This document shows, piece after piece, positions 35,269 to 44,209 of a DNA stretch of 64,000 nucleotides. Position 1 is the stretch's first letter, and each line of letters starts with the position of its first letter. Made by a program: the position numbers and the translations under genes. Source of the stretch: Flammeovirga pectinis (GTDB lineage Bacteria; Bacteroidota; Bacteroidia; Cytophagales; Flammeovirgaceae); assembly GCF_003970675.1 (NCBI RefSeq), contig NZ_CP034562.1, forward strand, positions 2,294,001-2,358,000, read 5' to 3'. The notes under the pieces were generated by a model that was given only the letters and a program-made list of their open reading frames with translations, ran no database searches and was not told the DNA's origin.

Positions 35269-36351
35269 TTAAATCATCCATAAACGCCAAACACCTGTTA
35301 TAAAGACTAATAGTAGTCCTGCAGGTGTTAGGTATTTCCAACACAACGACATTAACTGATCAACTCTCAATCTTGGTAATGTCCACCTTACCCACATTTG
35401 AATAAATATAAGTACAAAGGCTTTACTCATTAGCCAGACAAAACCCCAAATATACCCTGATATCTCACCTAAAGTTCCCGTTGTCCAATCTGCTAGTGCA
35501 AAACTTCCAATATTTACAAAAGGAGTATTCCAAGATCCTAAGAATAATACAGCCGCAAAAACAGAACCTAGCAACATTACCCCGTATTCTGAAAGCATCA
35601 TGAAAGCAAAACGCATTCCCGAGTATTCAATATGATATCCAGCAATTAATTCAGATTCAGCTTCAGGAATATCAAAAGGTGCTCTATTTGCTTCTGCAAG
35701 AGATGATATGAAAAATATAACAAAGGCAATAATAAGGAACGGGTTTCGTAAAATATTCCATGATAAAATTCCTCCTACATTAGTTATATCAATACCTAAT
35801 GCTTTTAGACCAAACAAGTAATTAGTGTCTTGACTTAGTATACCTTGTTGAAATGAGATCACTTCTGTATTTAAACTCTGACAGGTCATGACTACACATA
35901 AAACAGACAATCCCATTGGTACTTCATAAGACACCATTTGAGCCGCAGACCTCATTGCTCCATATAGAGAGTATTTATTATTAGAACTCCACCCTGCCGC
36001 TAAAATCCCTAACACCTCTAACGACAAAATAGCCAATACATAAAAAACACCTACATTAGAATGCGAACCATACAATCCATTTGTAAAAGGGAGTACTGCA
36101 AAGGCTGCAAAAACAGGCATGAAAATTATAATTGGAGCTACTTTAAATATCGGCTTATCAACTGCTTTCGGAATAATATCTTCTTTCATCATCAACTTTA
36201 GAATATCAGCTAATGTTTGTAATAATCCCTTAGGGCCAACATCAACAGGGCCCAATCTATCTTGAATCCACGCAGATACTTTCCTTTCGGCATACACGCC
36301 AAATAATGCAAAAACTAACAAGAAAGGAAGATAAAATATAAGTGCTAGCAT
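35269..36351 (-). CDS. nuoH: NADH-quinone oxidoreductase subunit H, isolated gene
   Basis: A 360-residue, about eight-TM subunit of complex I, which sits at the junction of the quinone site and the membrane arm. The family hallmarks are present: ERKVSAWIQDRLGPVDVGPKG near the start, LLQTLADILKLMMKEDIIP, and the acidic E-channel loop FDIPEAESELIAGYHIEYSG. Length and motifs look fully functional. No other nuo gene flanks it: both neighbours are unrelated and on the opposite strand. The rest of complex I must therefore be elsewhere. Confidence 0.95.
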   Translation of the reverse strand: MLALIFYLPFLLVFALFGVYAERKVSAWIQDRLGPVDVGPKGLLQTLADILKLMMKEDIIPKAVDKPIFKVAPIIIFMPVFAAFAVLPFTNGLYGSHSNVGVFYVLAILSLEVLGILAAGWSSNNKYSLYGAMRSAAQMVSYEVPMGLSVLCVVMTCQSLNTEVISFQQGILSQDTNYLFGLKALGIDITNVGGILSWNILRNPFLIIAFVIFFISSLAEANRAPFDIPEAESELIAGYHIEYSGMRFAFMMLSEYGVMLLGSVFAAVLFLGSWNTPFVNIGSFALADWTTGTLGEISGYIWGFVWLMSKAFVLIFIQMWVRWTLPRLRVDQLMSLCWKYLTPAGLLLVFITGVWRLWMI

Positions 36352-36576
36352 AGTTTGTTTTCAAATCCACTATTGAAATTAAAATTGCAATTTAGTTAAT
36401 CGAATAGATTATTTAGTAAATAAACTTCAATATTATACGTTTTTTTTATAAATTTTCCATTACATCAAAACCCTTAACAGTTATATGTTTGTTGTAATAG
36501 ACTTATTTTAATACTTTGCAGATTACAATCTAAACATCGGCTGAGTTATTACTATATACAGCTGTTTTTAATATTT

Positions 36577-39162
36577 ATGATGATTTTTTTTAAAAACAGT
36601 AATAGAAAGTTATTTTATTTGATGAGAACTTTAAGTGTGATACTTTTTCTTGTTATTCATTTTAACCTCTTTGCACAAAATTCTTATACCATAAAGGGAC
36701 ATGTTATTGATGCTAAAACATCTGACCCAATCCCTTATGCAAGTGTCTATATTGAAGGCACAACAACAGGTACTTTATCTGATATCAATGGAGTATTCAA
36801 TATTCCGTTTGATGGTGACATTACTAAATGCACAATCATTGCATCTTTCATGGGTTATACCAAAAAGCAGGTAAAACTTAATAAAAGTAATGTCTCAAGG
36901 GATATTACAATAAAACTGAAAGAATCATCTAAACAATTAGATGAAGTTGTTATTAAGTCAAAAAAGTGGGAAAATCCGGCTTGGCCAATCCTAAGAAGTG
37001 TTCAAGATAATAAGAACATTAATGACAAAACTAAGTTAAAAGCTTATCAATATGAAAGCTATACTAAAACTGACATTTGGGTTGGAAATGTAAATGAGAA
37101 TTTCAAGCAAAAGAAAGTTGTTAAAGATATTCTTAATTCATTTGATAATTTTGAACAGATTACTGATGAAACTGGTCAGCCTATCATTCCTATTTTCTCT
37201 GCAGAAACGCATTCTAATCTTTATTTTATCAAAAACCCAAATGCTGAAACTGAAGAAATTCTTAAATCCAGAATACGTAGCTTGGGTCCTGACGATGACG
37301 AAATGGTCTCTCAGATAGTTGGTTCTTCTTTTGTTGATTTCAACTTATATAGAAATTCATTTTTATTCTTAAACAAAAGCTTCATATCTCCTATTACTTC
37401 AGAATGGAGAAATTTCTATGACTATACTCTACAACCCAAAAAAGTAGATATAAATGGAATACAATGTCATCAAATAGATTTTGAACCTCGTAGAGTAGAA
37501 GATTTAGCATTTAACGGTACAATATATATTGCTGATAGTGTAAATAATTTTGCATTAGTAAAAATAGACGCAACACTAGGTAAAGGTGCTAACATAAATT
37601 TTGTTGATAGTGTACATATTGATCAAGAGTATATTCCAATTTTACAAAATGAGACTTACGCTTGGTTACCTAAAAAACAAGACTTTATACTTTCAGTAGG
37701 TAAAATTGCTGATAAATGGGCTAAAGTGAAGATCAATATTAAAGTTTCAAACAAAGGTTTTATTATTGATAAACCTAAGCCTAGGAAATTTTACGAGCAA
37801 CCAGTTGTTGTAGACACTGATGCATATGTAAATAGTAATGCTGAATATTGGAACAAACACAGGCCTGAAAAACTTACCCTCAAAGAAGAACAGGTCTTTT
37901 CTATGATTGACTCAGCAGAAGATACTCCAAGAGTTAAGCTAATTGCTGGTGTTGGTGACATGATAATAAGTGGACATAAAAAATTCGGCAAAATAGAACT
38001 TGGCCCTATACCCTTCTTATATGCTAACAATAGTGTGGAATCAAGTAGGTTTCAATTGGGTTTCAGAACTAATAATGAATTCAGTAATAAAATAGCTTTA
38101 TCTGGTTTTGCTGCTTATGGCACAAAAGATAAAGAATGGAAATACGGTGGTACATTTAGATATATCACAAATAGAGAAAAGTGGAGTATTATTGGTGTAT
38201 CTTATTATAATGATTTAAGAAGAGTAAGTGTAAACCAAGCCAATTTTAATTCTAGACCTCTATTTATTGCGGCACTTAGGTGGGGCGACATGAGGTACCC
38301 ATATATGGAAAAAAATGCTTCATTATGGTACGAGACTGATTTAACTAGAGGTTTAAATATAATCGGAAAATTTAGTAAAAGAATTCTAGACCCATTATTT
38401 CCCTATAAACAAGAAGGTGACTTTGAAAATGGCACACCTACTTATGACCGCTTAAATGGCTCTGAATTATACTTTAAACTAACTTATGGCCTTGGTCATA
38501 AATATGTTGCCACTCGTGGTCATAAAAGGAAATTAATTGCTCAAGATAATACACCTAGATTCACTATTGATTACACACTCGGACTTCCCGATTTCTTAGG
38601 TAGTAATTATGGTTACCAACAGATTAGAATTGGAATAGATCAGAAATTAGCAATCGGTAAATACGGTACATCTTCTTACGTTTTATCTGGGGGTATAATC
38701 CCAACAAAAGCACCATTCCCAATGCTTGCTATGCCGTTTGGTAATAACGTTCCTGTTCTATATAATAGATTTGCGTTCAACTTAATGAACTTAGGTGAAT
38801 TTGTTGGTGATAAATGGGCTTCACTTCAACTTATGCATAGGTTTGAAGGAAATATCCTAAATAGAATTCCTCTAATAAAAAAGCTTGGATGGAGAACAGT
38901 TGGTATATGTAATATTATGTACGGCGAACTAAGTTCTCAGAATTCCAATCAAGCAGTACACCCACAACTCTTACCAGGTGAAGTATATGACCCTAGTAGA
39001 GATGCTAAACCTTTACAATCTGATTTACCTTACGTAGAAGTAGGGACAGGTATAGAAAATATTTTTAAAGTAGTAAGAGTATATACAATTTGGAGAACGA
39101 CATATCAAACTGTAGATTCTCGTAATTTTGGTGTTTACGTAGCATTTGGTCTATCATTTTAA
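36577..39162 (+). CDS. DUF5686 outer-membrane protein with carboxypeptidase-regulatory-like N-terminal domain
   Basis: An 861-residue exported protein. After the signal peptide (LSVILFLVIHFNLFA-QNS), residues about 40-125 form a CarboxypepD_reg-like beta-sandwich (IKGHVIDAKTSDPIPYASVY ... ITIKLKESSKQLDEVVIKSK). That module is also used by TonB-dependent receptors. The rest is the DUF5686 region, a large barrel-like domain ending with a strand FGVYVAFGLSF. The terminal aromatic residue is typical of outer-membrane barrels. It has no plug or TonB box. Function is unknown; possibly surface polysaccharide or metabolite handling. Start at 36577; an alternative ATG at 36622 begins the signal peptide directly. 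Confidence 0.85.
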   Translation: MMIFFKNSNRKLFYLMRTLSVILFLVIHFNLFAQNSYTIKGHVIDAKTSDPIPYASVYIEGTTTGTLSDINGVFNIPFDGDITKCTIIASFMGYTKKQVKLNKSNVSRDITIKLKESSKQLDEVVIKSKKWENPAWPILRSVQDNKNINDKTKLKAYQYESYTKTDIWVGNVNENFKQKKVVKDILNSFDNFEQITDETGQPIIPIFSAETHSNLYFIKNPNAETEEILKSRIRSLGPDDDEMVSQIVGSSFVDFNLYRNSFLFLNKSFISPITSEWRNFYDYTLQPKKVDINGIQCHQIDFEPRRVEDLAFNGTIYIADSVNNFALVKIDATLGKGANINFVDSVHIDQEYIPILQNETYAWLPKKQDFILSVGKIADKWAKVKINIKVSNKGFIIDKPKPRKFYEQPVVVDTDAYVNSNAEYWNKHRPEKLTLKEEQVFSMIDSAEDTPRVKLIAGVGDMIISGHKKFGKIELGPIPFLYANNSVESSRFQLGFRTNNEFSNKIALSGFAAYGTKDKEWKYGGTFRYITNREKWSIIGVSYYNDLRRVSVNQANFNSRPLFIAALRWGDMRYPYMEKNASLWYETDLTRGLNIIGKFSKRILDPLFPYKQEGDFENGTPTYDRLNGSELYFKLTYGLGHKYVATRGHKRKLIAQDNTPRFTIDYTLGLPDFLGSNYGYQQIRIGIDQKLAIGKYGTSSYVLSGGIIPTKAPFPMLAMPFGNNVPVLYNRFAFNLMNLGEFVGDKWASLQLMHRFEGNILNRIPLIKKLGWRTVGICNIMYGELSSQNSNQAVHPQLLPGEVYDPSRDAKPLQSDLPYVEVGTGIENIFKVVRVYTIWRTTYQTVDSRNFGVYVAFGLSF

Positions 39163-39259
39163 AAAGCATATCAATTTATTACCTCCAATTTACGTCAGAT
39201 AGAATTGTTCTTTTTAAATCGGTTACTTTAATTAATATATTTACGCAAAATTTATAAAT

Positions 39260-39739
39260 ATGAAAATTAGAGTAGGACAAGGATATGATGTTCATAGACA
39301 AGGTAAAGGTGAAGAACTTTGGCTTGGTGGAATTAAATTTGAACATACACATGGCTTAATAGGTCATTCAGATGCAGACGTTTTAATACACGCAATCTGT
39401 GATGCAATTTTAGGAGCAGCTAATATGAGAGATATTGGCTTTCATTTTGCGGACACAGACCCTCAGTATAAAGGCATTGACAGCAAAATATTACTAAAAG
39501 ATGTAATGGAACTTGTTAGAAAAGAAGGTTGGGAATTAGGTAATATTGATTGTACAATTGTTGCTGAAAAACCGAAAATTAACCCTCATATACCCGCTAT
39601 GAAAAATTGTTTAGCAGATGTAATGAGTGTTGATGAAGATGATATATCTATAAAGGCTACAACCTCAGAAAGAATGGGTTTTGTAGGTAGAGAAGAAGGA
39701 ATGGCTGTTCATGCAGTTGCTCTAATTCAGAAAGCATAA
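39260..39739 (+). CDS. ispF: 2-C-methyl-D-erythritol 2,4-cyclodiphosphate synthase
   Basis: A 159-residue enzyme of the MEP isoprenoid pathway, converting CDP-ME 2-phosphate to MEcPP. The metal-binding Asp and His are in GYDVHR, and the HSDADVLIHAICDAILGA helix carries the conserved HxDxD. DIGFHFADTDPQYKG and KATTSERMGFVGREEG are standard IspF motifs. It stands alone and ends at a strong terminator. The isoprenoid product also feeds the UbiA enzyme elsewhere in the window. Confidence 0.97.
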   Translation: MKIRVGQGYDVHRQGKGEELWLGGIKFEHTHGLIGHSDADVLIHAICDAILGAANMRDIGFHFADTDPQYKGIDSKILLKDVMELVRKEGWELGNIDCTIVAEKPKINPHIPAMKNCLADVMSVDEDDISIKATTSERMGFVGREEGMAVHAVALIQKA

Positions 39740-39783
39740 AAAAATGGAGGTAGATCAAGAATTTGATTTACCTCCATTTTTTT
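39739..39783. terminator. bidirectional intrinsic terminator
   Basis: Stem TGGAGGTA / TACCTCCA (39745-39752 with 39769-39776), extended by A- and T-runs on both sides. It separates the convergent ispF and MutS-like genes and overlaps the stop region of both. Confidence 0.85.
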
Positions 39784-41608
39784 AGTTCGTTTTTAAACCT
39801 AACTCATTAAGTAATAATGATGCATTAAACTTTTGACAAACTCCATCTTTCAATTTATAATCAAAATCAAATTCATTATGGGAGTAGTCGAAATCAAAAT
39901 GGTAGTTTGATGTAAAATTTTGATGCCCGTTATTTTCAAAATCAGATAATTGCAAATCGTGAGTAGCTACAATAATATTAGCACCACTCGCATCTTTAAG
40001 CTTCTCTAGTAATGCAAAAGATCCTTTTAATTTATCTACTGAATTCGTTCCTCTTAGCATCTCATCAACTAAGAATAAACAATCTTCGTTCTTATCAATT
40101 GATTCTATTATTAATTTAATGCGTTCCAATTCTGCTTTAAAAGTAGATTCACTTAACCTTAAAGAATCTGCTATTCGCATTGATGTTATCAACTTCACTC
40201 TTTTCCCTACCTCAAATTTTGTAGCACAAACTACACTACCTGCATAAGCCAAAAGAAGGTTAACCCCTATCACTCTTAAAAATGTACTTTTACCCGACAT
40301 ATTAGAACCAGTAACAATGCTAATTCTATTAGAACTATCTAATGTGTACGTATTTCTTACTCCACCATCTTCATGACCATTTGCTCCGCTAAAAATCAAT
40401 GGATGTCCAATTTCTTCTCCTTTAATTATAAAAGATGAATCAGTAGATAACAAAGGCATATCCCAAGATGGGTTATTTCTACAGGTAACTGCAAGGCTAT
40501 TATAAGCTTCTAGATTACCGATAATATCAAATAATCTATCAAATAGATCTGGGTATTTTACAAACCACTTTCTGATCTTGTAGATTACTAAAATATCAAA
40601 TGGAATAATAGTATATAAAATTACTAATCCCATCATATTCTTTCGTATATCTAATTGCTGAATACTGTTCGATAATTTCAGCAAAGGTGTATAAAAATCA
40701 CCTCCACTAATATCACTCACTTTCTCTTTAATCAGCTCACTTTCAAAAGTTTCATCACTTATTAATTTGATTGCATTTGCTAATCTATCTAAAGAATGAG
40801 AGGTACTATCCAAGTTTCTCATAAACGAGCCTACTTGTCCTCCTACATTATTCATAATAGAAAAGTTTATAATAATAGTCACCAAAGCCAAAGGAGATGC
40901 CCAACTTGATCCTAAAACAAACCCAATTAATACAGCGATCCATATAAAAGGAACAGCTACTAAATAAGCACTTAACCTTTTCTCACTATTAAAACTAAAA
41001 TTCTTTAAAAAAGAGCTATTTATTTTAAATTGATGCGTATTCTGATTTTTAGTATCATCGTATAAATACAATTTTAAATCTTCAGAAAAACCCTGCTTAT
41101 CAGCTAGTTCCTTTACGGCTTCCTGCCTTTTTTTAATTTCTTCTTTTGGAGTAGAAAATGTTTCTTCAGAAAAGAAGGAAGATAATTTACTTTTACCCCA
41201 ATATGTTGATGTTCGATTTATAAAATGAAATAGAGAATGCTTACCAAATACATCTAAATCGTGTCCAAAAAGAAGTGCACTTTCTTGATATTCAACACCG
41301 TCATCATAAAAGTTTTCTCCCCCCTCAGCAACATCTAATTCATTTTTGGCTATCTTCCTTTTAATTTTTGTATAGTTAAGCCCTACCTGCTGTTTACCGT
41401 GAACACGTACTATTAATATAAATAGCAGAAGTGTTACTAAAAGAACACCTATAACAGCCTCAATTGTAAATTGACTCGCCAAATAGGTCAATACAGCACC
41501 CATAAGTATTACGAGTAATCGAAGCCATGAGAATTTCTGTGATTTCTTCTCTTCTACTTCTATTACTTGATCTAAATCGTTAAGTCTTTTTGTGTAATAA
41601 ACAGACAT
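39782..41608 (-). CDS. membrane-anchored MutS-family ATPase
   Basis: A 608-residue protein. Residues about 27-67 hold two membrane segments. A lever/clamp-like helical part resembling MutS domain III follows, then two further hydrophobic stretches at about 215-250 and 325-345. The C-terminal ATPase domain has Walker A GSNMSGKST (about 424-432), the segment SLRLSESTFKAELERIKLII, Walker B DCLFLVDEMLRGTNS and the His of ATHDLQL. The mismatch-recognition domains I and II are missing. This 'MutS-related' form is common in Bacteroidota, but the role is unknown. Membrane location argues against classical mismatch repair. Confidence 0.85.
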   Translation of the reverse strand: MSVYYTKRLNDLDQVIEVEEKKSQKFSWLRLLVILMGAVLTYLASQFTIEAVIGVLLVTLLLFILIVRVHGKQQVGLNYTKIKRKIAKNELDVAEGGENFYDDGVEYQESALLFGHDLDVFGKHSLFHFINRTSTYWGKSKLSSFFSEETFSTPKEEIKKRQEAVKELADKQGFSEDLKLYLYDDTKNQNTHQFKINSSFLKNFSFNSEKRLSAYLVAVPFIWIAVLIGFVLGSSWASPLALVTIIINFSIMNNVGGQVGSFMRNLDSTSHSLDRLANAIKLISDETFESELIKEKVSDISGGDFYTPLLKLSNSIQQLDIRKNMMGLVILYTIIPFDILVIYKIRKWFVKYPDLFDRLFDIIGNLEAYNSLAVTCRNNPSWDMPLLSTDSSFIIKGEEIGHPLIFSGANGHEDGGVRNTYTLDSSNRISIVTGSNMSGKSTFLRVIGVNLLLAYAGSVVCATKFEVGKRVKLITSMRIADSLRLSESTFKAELERIKLIIESIDKNEDCLFLVDEMLRGTNSVDKLKGSFALLEKLKDASGANIIVATHDLQLSDFENNGHQNFTSNYHFDFDYSHNEFDFDYKLKDGVCQKFNASLLLNELGLKTN

Positions 41609-41661
41609 TTTATTTCTATTGGAGTATACTAGTTTTTAATTACTTTGTAAAAGTAAAAAAA

Positions 41662-41688
41662 AGCACAATGAATTTACATCATTGTGCT
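41662..41688 (-). terminator. intrinsic terminator
   Basis: Stem AGCACAATGA / TCATTGTGCT (41662-41671 with 41679-41688), with T-runs. It ends the small lipoprotein gene on the minus strand. Confidence 0.85.
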
Positions 41689-41715
41689 TTTTTTTAGATC
41701 TATTTAAGATAGAAA

Positions 41716-42048
41716 TTAGCAACCAACAGTTATCACAAGATTTAATCCTGCTTTTGTTGTTTCTACTAGTTCTTCAGCTTCTTTGTTTGTGTAACTATCT
41801 GTAGAAGAAAGTGCATCTATAATACAGCTTTCATTACCATTTATAAAATCATACAATTTCTGATTTGCAGATAATTGCTCTTCACAGCTTGAATCTGGAT
41901 TTGACATTACCGTTTCGAATGCCGAGAATTCTTCTTGAATTTCAGCTAGCATTTCTACTTCATTACAAGGAATTACTTCTTCATCAGAAGAACATGAAGC
42001 GATAAACAATAACGGGATTAGGGTTATTAATAATAAAATTTTACGCAT
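41716..42048 (-). CDS. small Cys-containing lipoprotein
   Basis: A 110-residue lipoprotein with a lipobox in LLFIASCSSDEE. The mature part has four further Cys residues (IPCNE, DSSCEEQ, ESCIID, and the C-terminal TVGC), which suggests two disulfides in the periplasm. The region is acidic and helical. The family is not recognised. It lies between the MutS-like gene (downstream, same strand) and a divergent small gene. Confidence 0.75.
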   Translation of the reverse strand: MRKILLLITLIPLLFIASCSSDEEVIPCNEVEMLAEIQEEFSAFETVMSNPDSSCEEQLSANQKLYDFINGNESCIIDALSSTDSYTNKEAEELVETTKAGLNLVITVGC

Positions 42049-42191
42049 TTGTTAAGCTTGTTTGTTTATAAAAGTTTAAAGATGCTAAATTTTAATTTAC
42101 AAACAATAACAAAGTGCGTAAAACAAAGTGTACCACGTAAAGAAATCTAAAAATTTTACAATTATTCAATATCTAAATATTGTTTAACAGA

Positions 42192-42224
42192 TTGGCTTTT
42201 TAATTATTTTCTACGTTACATTTG
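42192..42224 (+). promoter_or_regulatory. candidate Bacteroidota-type promoter
   Basis: TTG at 42192-42194 and TACATTTG at 42217-42224 (TAnnTTTG type) with a spacer of 22. It lies 63 bases before the ATG of the small secreted-type gene at 42287. The spacer is slightly long. Confidence 0.4.
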
Positions 42225-42286
42225 TAATACTTTATTACTAAATTACGTCTACCTGTTTGAATACTACAAAAAAATACAAGAAATTA

Positions 42287-42667
42287 ATGACGCACCTATT
42301 TACAATATGGGTTGCACTCCACACACTAAATTATAGTGTGGACATTGATGCTGTATTATTTTCTCAGGTGAGCTACTCTATCGAACAAGAACAGACGTAC
42401 GATAATAAAGTTGAGAGTTTTGTTGAACTTTTTGCAGATCTATTTTTTGATCAAAAGTTTGATGGTTTTGAAGACAATCCCTTTTCTCAAAATGAATCTA
42501 AAAGTGTTATTGCTAAAGTCTTTTTCAACCTTCCTGTCATCAATATAATTAATGATTACAAAGAGGTGATTTTATTGAAAAACGACGAAATAAACACTCA
42601 TTACTTAGATTTTAGTTATCCGACTCCGGTAACTGATATAATCCCTCCCCCTCCGCGAGTAAGTTAA
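42287..42667 (+). CDS. small protein of unknown function upstream of a porin gene
   Basis: About 126 residues. The N-terminus is mildly hydrophobic (MTHLFTIWVALHTLNYSVDI) and could be a weak signal. Then come acidic helices (VESFVELFADLFF) and a Pro-rich end (YPTPVTDIIPPPPRVS). The ATG at 42287 is preferred to a TTG at 42257. It precedes the porin-like gene by 90 bases on the same strand and probably shares its transcript. No family is recognised. Small acidic proteins with Pro-rich C-termini recur before envelope genes in Bacteroidota, but no function follows from that. Confidence 0.6.
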   Translation: MTHLFTIWVALHTLNYSVDIDAVLFSQVSYSIEQEQTYDNKVESFVELFADLFFDQKFDGFEDNPFSQNESKSVIAKVFFNLPVINIINDYKEVILLKNDEINTHYLDFSYPTPVTDIIPPPPRVS

Positions 42668-42757
42668 ATTTCAATCCTACAGTATTTTTTTTACTGAATT
42701 TAAAGATTTGAAAATCGAAAGCTATAATACTATTTATAGACTTCTACTTACTTAATA

Positions 42758-44077
42758 ATGAAAAAATTAATTGTATTACAGTGGCTAGCATTAATGCTCA
42801 TTTCATTGTATTCAAATGCGCAAGAATCTTCTGAAGAAGAGAAAGTGCCAGAAACTAAGTTTAAGCAACAACCAGGACTTGCTAAAGCTGCTTCAAAAAT
42901 ATTCTATTCAGAAAAACCTTGGAGTGTTTCAGGTTTCGGTGAAATATCTATGGTCAATAGAAATAGCGTTCCTTCAGGAATGGAAGATGACATAGAATTA
43001 TCCTATAATAACCTTTATAGATTTTCAACATTTTTTGGTTACAGATTTACAGACAAAATTATCTGGAATTCTGAAATTTTAGTTGAATATCTAAAAGATC
43101 CTAACGGCAATGATCATTTCGAATTTATTGTTGAAGCTTTTTTAGATTTCAGTATTCATAACTCTTTCAATGTTAGAACTGGACTTTATCCTTTAAGTAT
43201 TGGATACATTAATAACAATGATGAGCCTGTCATGTTTTCATCAGTAAACAGGTCTGATGTAGAACGCATAATTATTCCTAGTACATGGATGGGATTAGGT
43301 GTTAGTTTTTATGGAGGTATCACTAAAGATTTAAATTATACGCTGGGTATAGCACAAGGCTTAGATGGGTCTTCTTTGCAAAGTGGTACTTTTATTCGTT
43401 CCGGAAGAGAGCCTCGTTTTGATTCTAATGCTTTTTCTACTTTCTCTGTTAATCCTCAGTTAAATTATTCTGGTATTAAAAATTGGACTTTAAGTGCTTC
43501 AGCTTATGTTGGTCAGGCTGGTAATAATATGGAGTTTATAAATAATAACGGCACTACAAAAACTGCTAATGCAGTCGCCCAATTGTATTCAACATATATT
43601 AAGTATACCGAAAAAAATTGGGAGTTTATGGCTTTAGCCTCTACAGGATACATGTCTGGAACTGATGATTTATACCACATTACAAAAGAAGGTTCTGGAG
43701 GTGTGGGACAAGTTATAGCCAACCAAAATGTAGGTTACTTAGTAGAAACTAGTTATGACTTACTTTCCCTATTCTCAAATAGAAGTTTTTTAAGAAAGAA
43801 AAACTTTATGATAGATCCACACGATGTGAAAATACCAATTTTTATAAGGTATGAATACATTGATACACACAAGAATTACAATCAAAAACTTCTTGATGAA
43901 AATAACGTTAACATGGTTCATTTTAATTCTGACATTATAACCATAGGCGTCAATTTTAAACCGAGAGAAGAGATTGCATTTAAAATCGATTATCAATTCA
44001 GAAATAATCGAGCTACTGGCCCATATGCCGCTCAAGAAGATAATTTACTTGAGCTAGGCATTGGATTCATTTTCTAG
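42758..44077 (+). CDS. outer-membrane porin-like protein
   Basis: A 439-residue exported protein with a signal peptide ending at SNA-QESSEEE. The mature part is an alternating-strand barrel of the type of phosphate-selective or Gram-negative porins: SGFGEISMVNRN, FFGYRFTDKIIWNSEILVEY, FDFSIHNS-like motifs and a C-terminal strand ELGIGFIF with a terminal Phe. Diffusion of small anions is a plausible role, but specificity is unknown. A terminator hairpin lies at 44116-44143. Confidence 0.75.
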   Translation: MKKLIVLQWLALMLISLYSNAQESSEEEKVPETKFKQQPGLAKAASKIFYSEKPWSVSGFGEISMVNRNSVPSGMEDDIELSYNNLYRFSTFFGYRFTDKIIWNSEILVEYLKDPNGNDHFEFIVEAFLDFSIHNSFNVRTGLYPLSIGYINNNDEPVMFSSVNRSDVERIIIPSTWMGLGVSFYGGITKDLNYTLGIAQGLDGSSLQSGTFIRSGREPRFDSNAFSTFSVNPQLNYSGIKNWTLSASAYVGQAGNNMEFINNNGTTKTANAVAQLYSTYIKYTEKNWEFMALASTGYMSGTDDLYHITKEGSGGVGQVIANQNVGYLVETSYDLLSLFSNRSFLRKKNFMIDPHDVKIPIFIRYEYIDTHKNYNQKLLDENNVNMVHFNSDIITIGVNFKPREEIAFKIDYQFRNNRATGPYAAQEDNLLELGIGFIF

Positions 44078-44115
44078 CCTTTAGCATCTTACTACCAACT
44101 AAAAAACCAATTAAG

Positions 44116-44143
44116 ACCCCTTACAATTTTTATTGTTTGGGGT
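44116..44143 (+). terminator. intrinsic terminator
   Basis: A two-part stem, ACCCC/GGGGT (44116-44120 with 44139-44143) and ACAAT/ATTGT, separated by a symmetric two-base internal loop and followed by TTTCTTT. Confidence 0.7.
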
Positions 44144-44209
44144 TTCTTTATGCTTGAAACCAAAAGTTTCTTCTATATTTGTTAAGGTATTTAACATTAA
44201 CCTTCTTCA

